This document shows positions 19,247 to 27,901 of a stretch of 64,000 nucleotides of DNA, piece after piece. Under the pieces are notes generated by a model. It was given only the letters and a program-made list of their open reading frames with translations, did no database searches and had not been told where the DNA came from. This DNA comes from an uncultured Butyrivibrio sp. (GTDB lineage: Bacteria; Bacillota; Clostridia; Lachnospirales; Lachnospiraceae), in NCBI RefSeq assembly GCF_947169445.1, contig NZ_CAMVPU010000009.1, forward strand, positions 43,324 to 107,323, given 5' to 3'. The first letter of the stretch is position 1. Each line of letters begins with the position of its first letter. A program made the position numbers and the translations under genes.

Positions 19247-19660
19247 TTATTTCTTACTTCCTGTTCCCTTTACCTGAGTTTCAAGCTGGATAATCTTTTT
19301 AGATGAATCATCAAGCTTAGCCTGTAGATTCTTGCTGTTCTTCTCAGTGTTCTCAAGCTTGATCTGAGTAGCTATAAGCTCATGCTTAAGGTCATACAGT
19401 TCTTTTTCTTTTTCTGACAGCTGCTCCTCCATAAGCTCTATCTGCTTCTTGGATTTGAAATAATCGTCCGCGATATTCAGCTGCAAAAGAACATTCTGGG
19501 TATCGATAGGCTGACGCTTAAAGCCATCAATCTTGTTATACTCAGCTATCTTATTATTGATATAGGATGCTACCTTCTGAAGGTACTCCTCACTTTCGTA
19601 ACCACTTAAGGTAAATACCTTTCCCCCGATAATTACCTCTGTATCTGTCTTAGATGCCAT
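19247..19660 (-). CDS. zapA: Cell division protein ZapA
   Basis: A 137-residue ZapA-type protein. The N-terminal ZapA domain reads VIIGGKVFTLSGYESEEYLQ and continues to about residue 90. A long C-terminal coiled coil (residues about 75-125) is longer than in many ZapA proteins. ZapA bundles FtsZ filaments at the division ring. It lies between ruvB and the U32 gene, with a terminator after it. Confidence 0.88.
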   Translation of the reverse strand: MASKTDTEVIIGGKVFTLSGYESEEYLQKVASYINNKIAEYNKIDGFKRQPIDTQNVLLQLNIADDYFKSKKQIELMEEQLSEKEKELYDLKHELIATQIKLENTEKNSKNLQAKLDDSSKKIIQLETQVKGTGSKK

Positions 19661-19733
19661 CTGAACTCCCCCGTATGCTATTATCTGCAGTTAAAAGACT
19701 GTAAATAATGTACCCACAAATCTATAAGTAAGA

Positions 19734-20765
19734 TTATATATCACCGCCTGCAGGCATTTCAAGCCCTAAATGCTGATAGCCTTTCTCTGTAACCACGCGG
19801 CCTCTGGGGGTTCTATTGATAAAGCCGTTCTTAATAAGATATGGTTCGTAAACATCCTCAATAGTTCCGGCATCCTCACTGATCGCTGCTGCAAGAGTAT
19901 CAAGACCAACCGGACCGCCTGCAAACTTGCCAATCATGGTCAGAAGAATATTTCTGTCTGTGTGGTCAAGTCCCATCTTATCAACATCCATAAGATCAAG
20001 AGCCGTTACCGCTATCTCTTCTGTGATTTTGCCATCATACTTAACTTCTGCAAAATCCCTCACTCTTTTCAGTATTCTGTTAGCAAGTCTCGGAGTTCCT
20101 CTGCTTCTCTTTGCCATTTCTATGGCCCCCTTTTCATCCACTTCAACACCAAGTACCTTGGCAGACTGCATAATGATCTCGCACAATTCATCAATATCAT
20201 AGAATTCCATTCTGTGGATCATACCAAATCTGTCACGAAGAGGCGCGGATAACATTCCCGCTCTGGTGGTTGCACCAATAAGAGTAAAATGCGGCAGATC
20301 AAGTCTTATGGATCTGGCAGTCGGTCCCTTGCCAATCATAATATCAATAGCATAGTCCTCCATGGCAGGATAAAGAACTTCCTCCACCTGCCTGTTAAGT
20401 CTGTGGATTTCGTCCACAAAAAGGACATCACCTTCCTGAAGATTATTTAGAATTGCTGCCATATCTCCCGGCTTTTCAATAGCCGGGCCACTGGTGATCT
20501 TGATATTAACTCCCATTTCTGCAGCAATAATACCGGCAAGTGTGGTCTTACCAAGTCCCGGAGGCCCATAAAAAAGAAGGTGATCCAAACAGTCTCCTCT
20601 TTTCTTGGCAGCCACTATATAAATCTTAAGGCTCTCCTTGATCTTCTTCTGGCCTATATAATTATCCAGCCTTTTGGGGCGAAGAGATCCCTCTATCTTG
20701 GAATCTTCCACATTCGCATTAGCATCTATTCCCCTAGCTGACGTATTAATCTTTCTCTTCTCCAT
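19734..20765 (-). CDS. ruvB: Holliday junction branch migration helicase RuvB
   Basis: A 343-residue AAA+ motor. Walker A is GPPGLGKTT, Walker B is VLFVDEIHRL, sensor 1 is TLIGATTRAG, and the C-terminal winged helix has NGFINRTPRGR. It drives branch migration with RuvA. ruvA lies 48 bases upstream in the same direction. Length and motifs are normal. Confidence 0.98.
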   Translation of the reverse strand: MEKRKINTSARGIDANANVEDSKIEGSLRPKRLDNYIGQKKIKESLKIYIVAAKKRGDCLDHLLFYGPPGLGKTTLAGIIAAEMGVNIKITSGPAIEKPGDMAAILNNLQEGDVLFVDEIHRLNRQVEEVLYPAMEDYAIDIMIGKGPTARSIRLDLPHFTLIGATTRAGMLSAPLRDRFGMIHRMEFYDIDELCEIIMQSAKVLGVEVDEKGAIEMAKRSRGTPRLANRILKRVRDFAEVKYDGKITEEIAVTALDLMDVDKMGLDHTDRNILLTMIGKFAGGPVGLDTLAAAISEDAGTIEDVYEPYLIKNGFINRTPRGRVVTEKGYQHLGLEMPAGGDI

Positions 20766-20813
20766 ATTCTCACTGCTCTCCGGTCATATAAGAGTCTATT
20801 TCATCATAAATAA

Positions 20814-21437
20814 TCAAAACATTTCCTTTAGTGCAAGCTTCAGCAGTGCCTCAGTATCATCCCCTGCAGCCGGATTAGCCGCAAGAACTTTACGAACTGC
20901 CTTCATGGAATCCGTGGAATTATATCCAAGGGCAACAAGAGCTGCCACAGCTTCATCCCTTGCAGGATTGACGCCTTCACTAACACCAGCAGAAGAAATG
21001 GGCGCTACTGAACCTCCAAGCATATCATCTTCAGATAACTTCACCTTATCTCTAAGTTCCAAAGTAATGCGCTCAGCAGTCTTCTTGCCGATCCCCGGGG
21101 CAGCTGAAATAGACTTGCTGTCACCTGCCATTATTGCAAATCTAAGGTCATCCGGAGTCATAACAGATAAAATAGATAATCCGCCTTTCGGGCCAATACC
21201 ACTTACCGTAATCAGCATCTTAAAAAGATTAAGCTCGTCCCTTGATAAAAAGCCGAACAAAGAAAATGTATCTTCCTTAACATTGGTATAAGTATAGAGC
21301 TTCACCGCCTCACCAATTCCGGGCATTCTATCCATGGTAGAGCCGGATATATTAACATTATAGCCAATGCCATTTACATCAATTACTGCATTCCCCTCTT
21401 CAATACTCTCAAGTATTCCATTTACATATGCTATCAA
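20814..21437 (-). CDS. ruvA: Holliday junction DNA helicase subunit RuvA
   Basis: A 207-residue RuvA. The N-terminal OB fold starts MIAYVNGILESIEEGNAVIDVNGIG. Two helix-hairpin-helix motifs (VSGIGPKGGLSIL and APGIGKKTAERI) bind the junction. The C-terminal domain that contacts RuvB is present (ALVALGYNSTDSMKAV). It is the first gene of the ruvAB pair; ruvC is not adjacent. Confidence 0.97.
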   Translation of the reverse strand: MIAYVNGILESIEEGNAVIDVNGIGYNVNISGSTMDRMPGIGEAVKLYTYTNVKEDTFSLFGFLSRDELNLFKMLITVSGIGPKGGLSILSVMTPDDLRFAIMAGDSKSISAAPGIGKKTAERITLELRDKVKLSEDDMLGGSVAPISSAGVSEGVNPARDEAVAALVALGYNSTDSMKAVRKVLAANPAAGDDTEALLKLALKEMF

Positions 21438-21510
21438 AACAAATCCCCACCTGTCCTACTTTTTTATAACATAACTATTCTACCACAAACATTTGTTCAG
21501 TAAAAGACAA

Positions 21511-21555
21511 AAAATAAGCTGCACATGCTCCTGTAAAGGAACACGTACAGCTTAT
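21511..21555 (-). terminator. Terminator downstream of ilvE
   Basis: The outer stem ATAAGCTG with CAGCTTAT encloses a partly paired interior, and on the minus strand TTTTTTG follows. It starts 15 bases past the ilvE stop and also sits before ruvA. Confidence 0.7.
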
Positions 21556-21569
21556 AATAGTCTTTTTAT

Positions 21570-22601
21570 TTATTCAATTACATGAATCCAGCCATCCGGT
21601 GCTTCAACAGTACCCATCTGAATACCTGTGAGAGTATCATAGAGCTTCTGAATAACAGGACCCATCTGATCCATGCCGCTGGCGAAGCAGATTTCCTTGC
21701 CATGGTCATTTATCTTGCCGACAGGACTGATTACAGCAGCAGTTCCGCAAAGACCCATTTCTACAAAATCAGGAACCTCTGAGAGCTTAACAGGTCTCTC
21801 TTCTACATTGAGACCAAGAATCTCTTTTGCTACATATACAATTGACCTTCTGGTGATGGAAGGAAGAATGGAATCTGTATGTGACTGTGGTACTACTAAA
21901 CCGCCATCCTTGGTAACAAAGATAATATTTGCTCCGCCGGTCTCCTCGATATATGTGCGGCTCTCTGCATCAAGATAAATATTTTCTGCAAATCCCTCTT
22001 CATGAGCAGTAACTATAGCATGAAGGCTCATAGCGTAGTTAAGTCCAGCCTTGATATTTCCTGTTCCGTGTGGTGCTGCTCTGTCAAAATCAGAAATCTT
22101 AACAACGATAGGCTTAGCACCGCCCTTGAAATATGGGCCAACCGGAGTTACGAAAATTCTGAACTGATACTCATCAGCAGGCTTAACTCCAATTACATTT
22201 CCTGTAGCAAACATTACAGGTCTGATGTATAAAGTAGCACCACTTCCATATGGTGGAACCCAGTCTTTGTTAGCAGCTACAACTTCTTCAACTGCCTTTA
22301 TAAATCTATCCACAGGGAACGCCGGCATCTCAAGCCTCTTAGCAGAGTCAACCATTCTCTTTGCGTTGAGGTCAGGTCTGAAAGTAACAATCTTTCCATC
22401 CTCTGTCTCATATGCCTTAAGTCCTTCGAAGCATTCCTGCGCATAGTGAAGTACGCCTGCATCCTCACTGATAGTGAGCATAGGATTCTCTGTAAGAGTA
22501 CCTTCGTCCCACTTACCATCCTTATAGTTGGAGACATATCTCTTATCAGCAACCATATAACTAAAACCAATATTCGCCCAGTCTAAATTCTTTTTGCTCA
22601 T
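21570..22601 (-). CDS. ilvE: Branched-chain amino acid aminotransferase
   Basis: A 343-residue fold-type IV PLP enzyme of the larger BCAT II type. The segment GTGNIKAGLNYA holds the PLP lysine, and EETGGANIIFV is a conserved cofactor-site motif. It performs the last step of leucine, isoleucine and valine synthesis. The gene has its own promoter and terminator. Other branched-chain genes (leuCD, ilvNC) lie 4-10 kb away in the same direction. The start MSKKNLDWANIGF follows GGAAGGGGA. Confidence 0.95.
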   Translation of the reverse strand: MSKKNLDWANIGFSYMVADKRYVSNYKDGKWDEGTLTENPMLTISEDAGVLHYAQECFEGLKAYETEDGKIVTFRPDLNAKRMVDSAKRLEMPAFPVDRFIKAVEEVVAANKDWVPPYGSGATLYIRPVMFATGNVIGVKPADEYQFRIFVTPVGPYFKGGAKPIVVKISDFDRAAPHGTGNIKAGLNYAMSLHAIVTAHEEGFAENIYLDAESRTYIEETGGANIIFVTKDGGLVVPQSHTDSILPSITRRSIVYVAKEILGLNVEERPVKLSEVPDFVEMGLCGTAAVISPVGKINDHGKEICFASGMDQMGPVIQKLYDTLTGIQMGTVEAPDGWIHVIE

Positions 22602-22681
22602 TTTCTAATCCCCTTCCAAATCTTTATATGCAGTCGCAGCAATGCGCTTTAACACGTTGACGCGCTAACATTTTTCATTTA

Positions 22682-22709
22682 ATTATAAACCTATATCCGC
22701 AATCGTCAA
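22682..22709 (-). promoter_or_regulatory. ilvE promoter
   Basis: The -35 TTGACG (22704-22709), a 16-base spacer and -10 TATAAT (22682-22687) lie about 80 bases upstream of ilvE. The leader contains GTTAGCGCG and GTTAAAGCGC, two similar GCGC-containing half sites that could bind a regulator. Confidence 0.7.
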
Positions 22710-22712
22710 GAA

Positions 22713-24065
22713 TTATTTCTTTTTTCTCAAATCAAAATGAAACATTTTCTTAAGTGCTGACTGATTCTTGGTAGCATTATGTTTGGTATTGGCCTTATCA
22801 CTAAGTGACTTAAATTCGCCATTTTCTATGTACGCAAGATCTTCATAGGCTGTAGTATCAGTACTAAGATTTTTCTTAGCCAGAAGGATATTGGTAATCC
22901 TGGAAACAAGTGCATAGAACACAGCAAATATCGGAACTCCGATAAGCCATCCAACAACTCCCCATAAACCTCCAAAAAGAGTGATGGAAAAGATAACCCA
23001 AAAGCTTGAAAGTCCCGTGGAATTTCCCAAAATTGTCGGTCCTAAAATATTTCCGTCAAACTGCTGAAGAATAATTACAAATATAAGGAAAACCAGCGCT
23101 TTTACAGGATCAATGAGAACAAGGATAAGACCTCCTATTCCGCCTCCAATGTAGGGACCAAAGAAAGGAATAATGTTAGTCACACCTACAATCACAGAAA
23201 TCAGCACCGGATAAGGAATCGCCATTATCTTGCAGCCTATATAGCAGATAAGACCAATAATAAGCGAATCCAAAAGCTTACCACCAATAAATCCCTGAAA
23301 TGTGTAATTCACATAACGGAATCCGCTTATGAGTTCATTGGCTGTCTGCTCCTTAAATATCGCAAAGAGCATTTTCTTTCCCTTTGTGGTAAAGCTCTCT
23401 TTTGAATTAAGGACATACATAGCCACAATGAAGCCTACGATCAAATCGAATAAAACGCCAATAACAGAAAAGATACTCTGTGAGGCAAATTTAAAAATCG
23501 TATTGGCATTACTAGGTAAAAGAGGCAAAAGCTTTTTGGTCACATAGCTACTAAGAGTTGCATAATAAGAATCCAACTGGGAATCAATAATCTGCTGCAA
23601 TTCAGGATTGTTAGCCAAAAATAGATTGGAATACTCATCTATATTTCTGATATAGGTAGGCAGATTTGATGCAATCTCTCTGATACTGCTAACCAGCTGA
23701 GGAATAATGACTCTGAACAGACTGTAAGCCAATACCGTAAAAATGACCATAGTTGTAAAGAGTGATATTTTTCTCATCTGGGATCTTTTCTTTTTATCAC
23801 CTGATGGAGAAAGAGATACATCGATTCCTTTTTTCTTATAGATAGGAAACAGAATCCTATGTTCAATTCCTTCCATCAACGGAATAAGAATATAAGCCAG
23901 AACAATTCCAATAATAATTCCAGACAACGAATCAACTACGTTTGAGAAATTCGTTAATAGTTTTCGTCCATCAAATATCACATAATATGCAAGCATCAGA
24001 CATACACACAGAACAAATACTGTTATAGCCCATGTTACCTGATTTTTTTCCGGCTTCATTTTCAT
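22713..24065 (-). CDS. AI-2E transporter / UPF0118 family membrane protein
   Basis: A 450-residue membrane protein of the AI-2E (TqsA/YdiK/YtvI-like) exporter family. About eight hydrophobic segments are visible, with the characteristic GVTNIIPFFGPYIGGGIGG and GLWGVVGWLIGVPIFAVFYAL near the C-terminus. Family members export autoinducer-2 or act as Na+/H+ antiporters, so the substrate is open. A hydrophilic C-terminal tail of about 60 residues follows the last helix. Nothing in the neighbourhood points to a substrate. Confidence 0.85.
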   Translation of the reverse strand: MKMKPEKNQVTWAITVFVLCVCLMLAYYVIFDGRKLLTNFSNVVDSLSGIIIGIVLAYILIPLMEGIEHRILFPIYKKKGIDVSLSPSGDKKKRSQMRKISLFTTMVIFTVLAYSLFRVIIPQLVSSIREIASNLPTYIRNIDEYSNLFLANNPELQQIIDSQLDSYYATLSSYVTKKLLPLLPSNANTIFKFASQSIFSVIGVLFDLIVGFIVAMYVLNSKESFTTKGKKMLFAIFKEQTANELISGFRYVNYTFQGFIGGKLLDSLIIGLICYIGCKIMAIPYPVLISVIVGVTNIIPFFGPYIGGGIGGLILVLIDPVKALVFLIFVIILQQFDGNILGPTILGNSTGLSSFWVIFSITLFGGLWGVVGWLIGVPIFAVFYALVSRITNILLAKKNLSTDTTAYEDLAYIENGEFKSLSDKANTKHNATKNQSALKKMFHFDLRKKK

Positions 24066-24109
24066 ACTCTTTTACCCCAACCCGAATTAGTGTCCCTCAA
24101 TAAAAAAAC

Positions 24110-24931
24110 TTACTGTCCAAGCATACCTTCAAGAATATATACAAGGCTGTCCATATACTCATTTTCGATATCTTCAGCTTTGCCTGCATCGCAAAGTCCT
24201 GCCATCTTAGGATCAAGAGGTATTCTTCCAAGAACGTCAAACCCCTTGGAAGCTGCATATTTTTCAATTTTGCTCTCGCCAAAGATATTAATTGGCTCGC
24301 CGCAATGAGGGCAGGTCATATAGCTCATATTCTCAACAATTCCAAGCACAGGAATATTCATCATATTTGCCATATTAACAGCCTTCTCAACAATCATCTC
24401 AACCAGTTCCTGCGGTGTAGCTACAACGATAATTCCATCAACAGGAAGTGACTGGAAAACTGTAAGAGGAACGTCACCTGTTCCTGGGGGCATATCTACA
24501 AACATAAAGTCCACATCTCCCCAGTTAACATCAGACCAGAACTGTTTAACAATTCCTGCAATAACCGGTCCTCTCCAGATAACAGGATCTGTTTCATTAT
24601 CCATCAGCATATTAAGAGACATGATCTTAATTCCGCCCTCAGTGGTTGCAGGCAAAAGACCTGTTTCATCTGCATAATTAGCCTTTCCTATGCCAAACAT
24701 CTTTGGAATTGAAGGGCCAGTGATATCGGCATCCATAATTGCAGTCTTATAGCCCTTCTTATTAACTGCAGTAGCAGAAAGACCTGTAACAAGACTCTTT
24801 CCTACTCCGCCCTTACCGCTTACGATTCCAATTACCTTTTTTACGTGTGTATGTTCTCCTGGAGAAACCTTAAAGTTTTCCTCCATCTGCTTTTTAAAGT
24901 CCTCCGGCTTTTTGCCATGTCCATTTGCCAT
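24110..24931 (-). CDS. Mrp/NBP35 family iron-sulfur carrier ATPase
   Basis: A 273-residue P-loop NTPase with the deviant Walker A GKGGVGKSLV, the Mrp signature VDFMFVDMPPGTGDVPLTV and a CxxC pair in MTCPHCGEP, which binds a bridging Fe-S cluster. Family members carry and transfer Fe-S clusters. Client enzymes such as the LeuC-type dehydratase are encoded 2 kb away, but that link is only positional. Confidence 0.92.
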   Translation of the reverse strand: MANGHGKKPEDFKKQMEENFKVSPGEHTHVKKVIGIVSGKGGVGKSLVTGLSATAVNKKGYKTAIMDADITGPSIPKMFGIGKANYADETGLLPATTEGGIKIMSLNMLMDNETDPVIWRGPVIAGIVKQFWSDVNWGDVDFMFVDMPPGTGDVPLTVFQSLPVDGIIVVATPQELVEMIVEKAVNMANMMNIPVLGIVENMSYMTCPHCGEPINIFGESKIEKYAASKGFDVLGRIPLDPKMAGLCDAGKAEDIENEYMDSLVYILEGMLGQ

Positions 24932-25023
24932 TACTAAAAATCTCCTATAATTTCATTTATTTATCTAAATGCCTGTCGGCATCTATATCACTAAAAAACT
25001 GACCCACACAAATAATTATATAT

Positions 25024-26007
25024 TTACCTATGCGTGTGCTTATCAAATATGCCTTTATCCTTAGCGTCAGCCAAATAATTCTCAATTATGAATCTGGGCC
25101 TGTTCTTGGTCTCCAAATATATTTTTCCGATATATTCGCCAATAACTCCAAGCGAGATCATAATAAGTCCGCCAATCGCCCATACAGAAAGAACTGTTGT
25201 AGTCCAACCGGGAATAGTATGGCCGGTATAGTGTCTCACCAAACTATAGATTAAAACCACAATACTCACAAAAAAGATAAAAAAGCCAAGGCTTGTGATC
25301 ATCTTTATGGGCTTAGTGCTAAGGCTTGTAATACCCTGAACCGCAAAACTCAGCATCTTGCCAAGAGGGTATTTGCTTTCTCCGGCAAAGCGCTCAGCTC
25401 TTTCATAATATACCACTTCGGATTTATAACCAATCATGGGAACAATTCCTCTAAGGAAAAGATTCACTTCTCCAAACTGCGAAAGATCCATAAGCGCACG
25501 TCTGCTCATAAGTCTGTAATCCGCATGATTATAAACCGTTTTAGCGCCTAGATAATCCATAAGTTTATAAAAGTTCTCCGCTGTAACACGTTTAAAAAAA
25601 GTGTCTGTAGCTCTTTTAGAGCGGACACCATATACGATATCCGCTCCATCAATAAACTTATCAATCATTTCATCAATGGCATTTATGTCATCCTGAAGAT
25701 CTGCATCCATAGATATTGCGACATCACACATATCCTTGGCAGTCATAAGGCCTGCCAGAAGAGCATTTTGATGTCCCATATTTTTAGATAGGTTTATCCC
25801 CTGAAAAAGAGGATTTTCCTCGTGAAGCTTCTGAATAATTTCCCAGGTAGAATCCCTGGAACCATCATTAACAAAAACAACTCTGCTGTCTTCCGAAATC
25901 TTACCCTTAACGATCAGTGACTCCATCTTCTGCCGTAGTCTCTCTGATGTTTCAGGTAAAACCTCCTGCTCATTGTAGCAGGGAATCACGCAGAATAACC
26001 TGTTCAT
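25024..26007 (-). CDS. CsbB/GtrB-like polyprenyl-phosphate glycosyltransferase (GT2)
   Basis: About 327 residues. The GT2 domain starts RLFCVIPCYNEQEVLPETS and contains the catalytic-site ISMDADLQDD. Two C-terminal membrane helices (residues about 230-290) follow, as in GtrB, CsbB and DPM1-like enzymes. These load a sugar onto undecaprenyl phosphate at the inner face of the membrane. A YfhO-type protein 2 kb upstream would be the matching outer-face transferase. The start at 26007 has GGAGG 10 bases upstream; the earlier ATG at 26016 is too close to it. Confidence 0.88.
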   Translation of the reverse strand: MNRLFCVIPCYNEQEVLPETSERLRQKMESLIVKGKISEDSRVVFVNDGSRDSTWEIIQKLHEENPLFQGINLSKNMGHQNALLAGLMTAKDMCDVAISMDADLQDDINAIDEMIDKFIDGADIVYGVRSKRATDTFFKRVTAENFYKLMDYLGAKTVYNHADYRLMSRRALMDLSQFGEVNLFLRGIVPMIGYKSEVVYYERAERFAGESKYPLGKMLSFAVQGITSLSTKPIKMITSLGFFIFFVSIVVLIYSLVRHYTGHTIPGWTTTVLSVWAIGGLIMISLGVIGEYIGKIYLETKNRPRFIIENYLADAKDKGIFDKHTHR

Positions 26008-26037
26008 TAAAAACATGCCTCCAACAATAATAAAAAA

Positions 26038-26529
26038 TCATTCATTAGAATTAATATAATTGATTAACCCTTCAGAATCAATTATCTTCTGCATAAATGG
26101 AGGAAAAGCCTGTCCCTGAAATTTCTTCCCGAGAGTCTCATCAGTAATGATACCTGTATCAAAATCGATACTTACTGTATCACCTGCTTTAATTGCATCA
26201 GCAGCCTCTTCACATTCAATAATAGGTAAACCAATATTTATACTATTTCTATAAAAAATTCTGGCAAAACTCTTAGCTATAACGCAGCTAACGCCGGATG
26301 CCTTAATAGCTATAGGCGCATGCTCGCGTGATGAACCGCAGCCAAAATTCTTATCTGCAACTATGATATCACCTTCGCAGACTTTTGTGGCAAAATCCTT
26401 ATCAATATCTTCCATGCAATGCTTTGCCAGTTCTTTAGCATCTGTACTATTAAGATATCTGGCAGGAATTATTACATCTGTATCTACATTATCTCCATAT
26501 CTGAAAACGCGTCCCTTAGCAGCTTTCAT
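26038..26529 (-). CDS. leuD: 3-isopropylmalate dehydratase small subunit
   Basis: About 163 residues with the LeuD core: GDNVDTDVIIPARYLN, then GCGSSREHAPIAIKASG. It forms the isopropylmalate isomerase with LeuC in leucine synthesis. The length matches the bacterial/archaeal short LeuD type. The frame extends to 26592 inside leuC, but AGGAGG lies just before the ATG at 26529, so this start is used. leuC ends 17 bases upstream. Confidence 0.94.
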   Translation of the reverse strand: MKAAKGRVFRYGDNVDTDVIIPARYLNSTDAKELAKHCMEDIDKDFATKVCEGDIIVADKNFGCGSSREHAPIAIKASGVSCVIAKSFARIFYRNSINIGLPIIECEEAADAIKAGDTVSIDFDTGIITDETLGKKFQGQAFPPFMQKIIDSEGLINYINSNE

Positions 26530-26545
26530 GTCTTTTCCTCCTATA

Positions 26546-27817
26546 TTAAAGTCCAATTTCTGATGGCTGTGAAAGTTTACCAGTAACAGCACTTGCAGCA
26601 GCTACAGCAGGTGAAGCAAGGTAAATCTCGGAATCTATAGCTCCCATTCTTCCAACAAAGTTTCTGTTAGTAGTAGAAACACATCTTTCCTTGGAAGCAA
26701 GGACTCCCATATAGCCACCAAGACATGGACCACAGGTAGGAGTTGAAACTATTGCTCCGGCTTCAATAAAGTTTTTAATAAGTCCTTCCTCCATAGCCTG
26801 AAGATAAATATTCTGCGTAGCAGGAATAATGATACATCTGATACCTTCTGCCACATGACGTCCCTTCAAAACTTCAGCCGCGCATCTAAGGTCATCAATT
26901 CTTCCGTTTGTGCAGGAACCAATAACCACCTGATCAATCTTGACATCATCTATCTCATCAAAGGTATGAGTGTTTTCCGGCAGATGAGGGAAAGCCACGG
27001 TAGATTTCAAGGTGCTAAGATCAATTGTATATTCAGCGTCATATTCCGCATCAGGGTCAGATTCATAAACAACATATTTTTTATCAGGTGCATGTTCTTT
27101 CATATATTCAATAGCTAGTTCATCAACTGGGAAAATACCATTCTTTCCGCCAGCTTCTATTGCCATGTTTGCTATTGTAAACCTGTCATCCATAGAAAGG
27201 TTCTTAATGCCTTCGCCCACAAATTCCATGGACTTATAAAGAGCTCCATCTACACCTATCAATCCAATAATGTGAAGAATAACATCCTTACCACTTACCC
27301 ACTTTGAAGGTTTTCCTACAATATTGAACTTAATGGCTGAAGGCACCTTAAACCAGGCTTTGCCTGTTGCCATTCCGGCAGCCATATCAGTAGAGCCGAT
27401 TCCTGTAGAAAAAGCTCCCAGGGCACCATAAGTGCAGGTATGAGAATCCGCACCGATAATGAGATCTCCAGCCACAGTAAGTCCCTGCTCAGGTAAAAGA
27501 GCATGCTCAATTCCCATTTTGCCAACTTCAAAATAATTGGTGATCTTATTCTTAATCGCAAATTCCCTTACGCATTTGCAATTCTCAGCTGACTTGATAT
27601 CCTTGTTAGGCACAAAGTGGTCAGGCACAAGTGCAATCTTGTCCTTATCAAACACTCCGTCTTTATTAAATTTCTTTAGTTCATTGATTGCTACAGGACT
27701 GGTAATGTCATTTCCCAAAACCAGATCAAGATTTGCTTCTATAAGCTGTCCCGCCTGTACCTCGGGAAGTCCAGCATGGGCTGCCAGTATTTTTTGGCTC
27801 ATGGTCATTTTGCTCAT
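26546..27817 (-). CDS. leuC: 3-isopropylmalate dehydratase large subunit
   Basis: A 423-residue aconitase-family protein. The [4Fe-4S] cysteines are in VIGSCTNGRIDDLR and STPTCGPCLGGYMG. It isomerises 2- to 3-isopropylmalate with LeuD. The gene leads a leuCD operon. leuA and leuB are not in the window. Confidence 0.95.
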   Translation of the reverse strand: MSKMTMSQKILAAHAGLPEVQAGQLIEANLDLVLGNDITSPVAINELKKFNKDGVFDKDKIALVPDHFVPNKDIKSAENCKCVREFAIKNKITNYFEVGKMGIEHALLPEQGLTVAGDLIIGADSHTCTYGALGAFSTGIGSTDMAAGMATGKAWFKVPSAIKFNIVGKPSKWVSGKDVILHIIGLIGVDGALYKSMEFVGEGIKNLSMDDRFTIANMAIEAGGKNGIFPVDELAIEYMKEHAPDKKYVVYESDPDAEYDAEYTIDLSTLKSTVAFPHLPENTHTFDEIDDVKIDQVVIGSCTNGRIDDLRCAAEVLKGRHVAEGIRCIIIPATQNIYLQAMEEGLIKNFIEAGAIVSTPTCGPCLGGYMGVLASKERCVSTTNRNFVGRMGAIDSEIYLASPAVAAASAVTGKLSQPSEIGL

Positions 27818-27853
27818 ACGATTTATCTCCTCACCTTATTTTTAATCAAAAAC

Positions 27854-27881
27854 ATAATACAAAATATAACATACAAGACAA
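27854..27881 (-). promoter_or_regulatory. Candidate leuCD promoter
   Basis: The -35 TTGTCT (27876-27881), a 16-base spacer and -10 TATTAT (27854-27859) lie about 37 bases upstream of leuC. No leader hairpin or T-box is visible. Confidence 0.55.
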
Positions 27882-27901
27882 CTTAAAAGAACATAACAAA
27901 T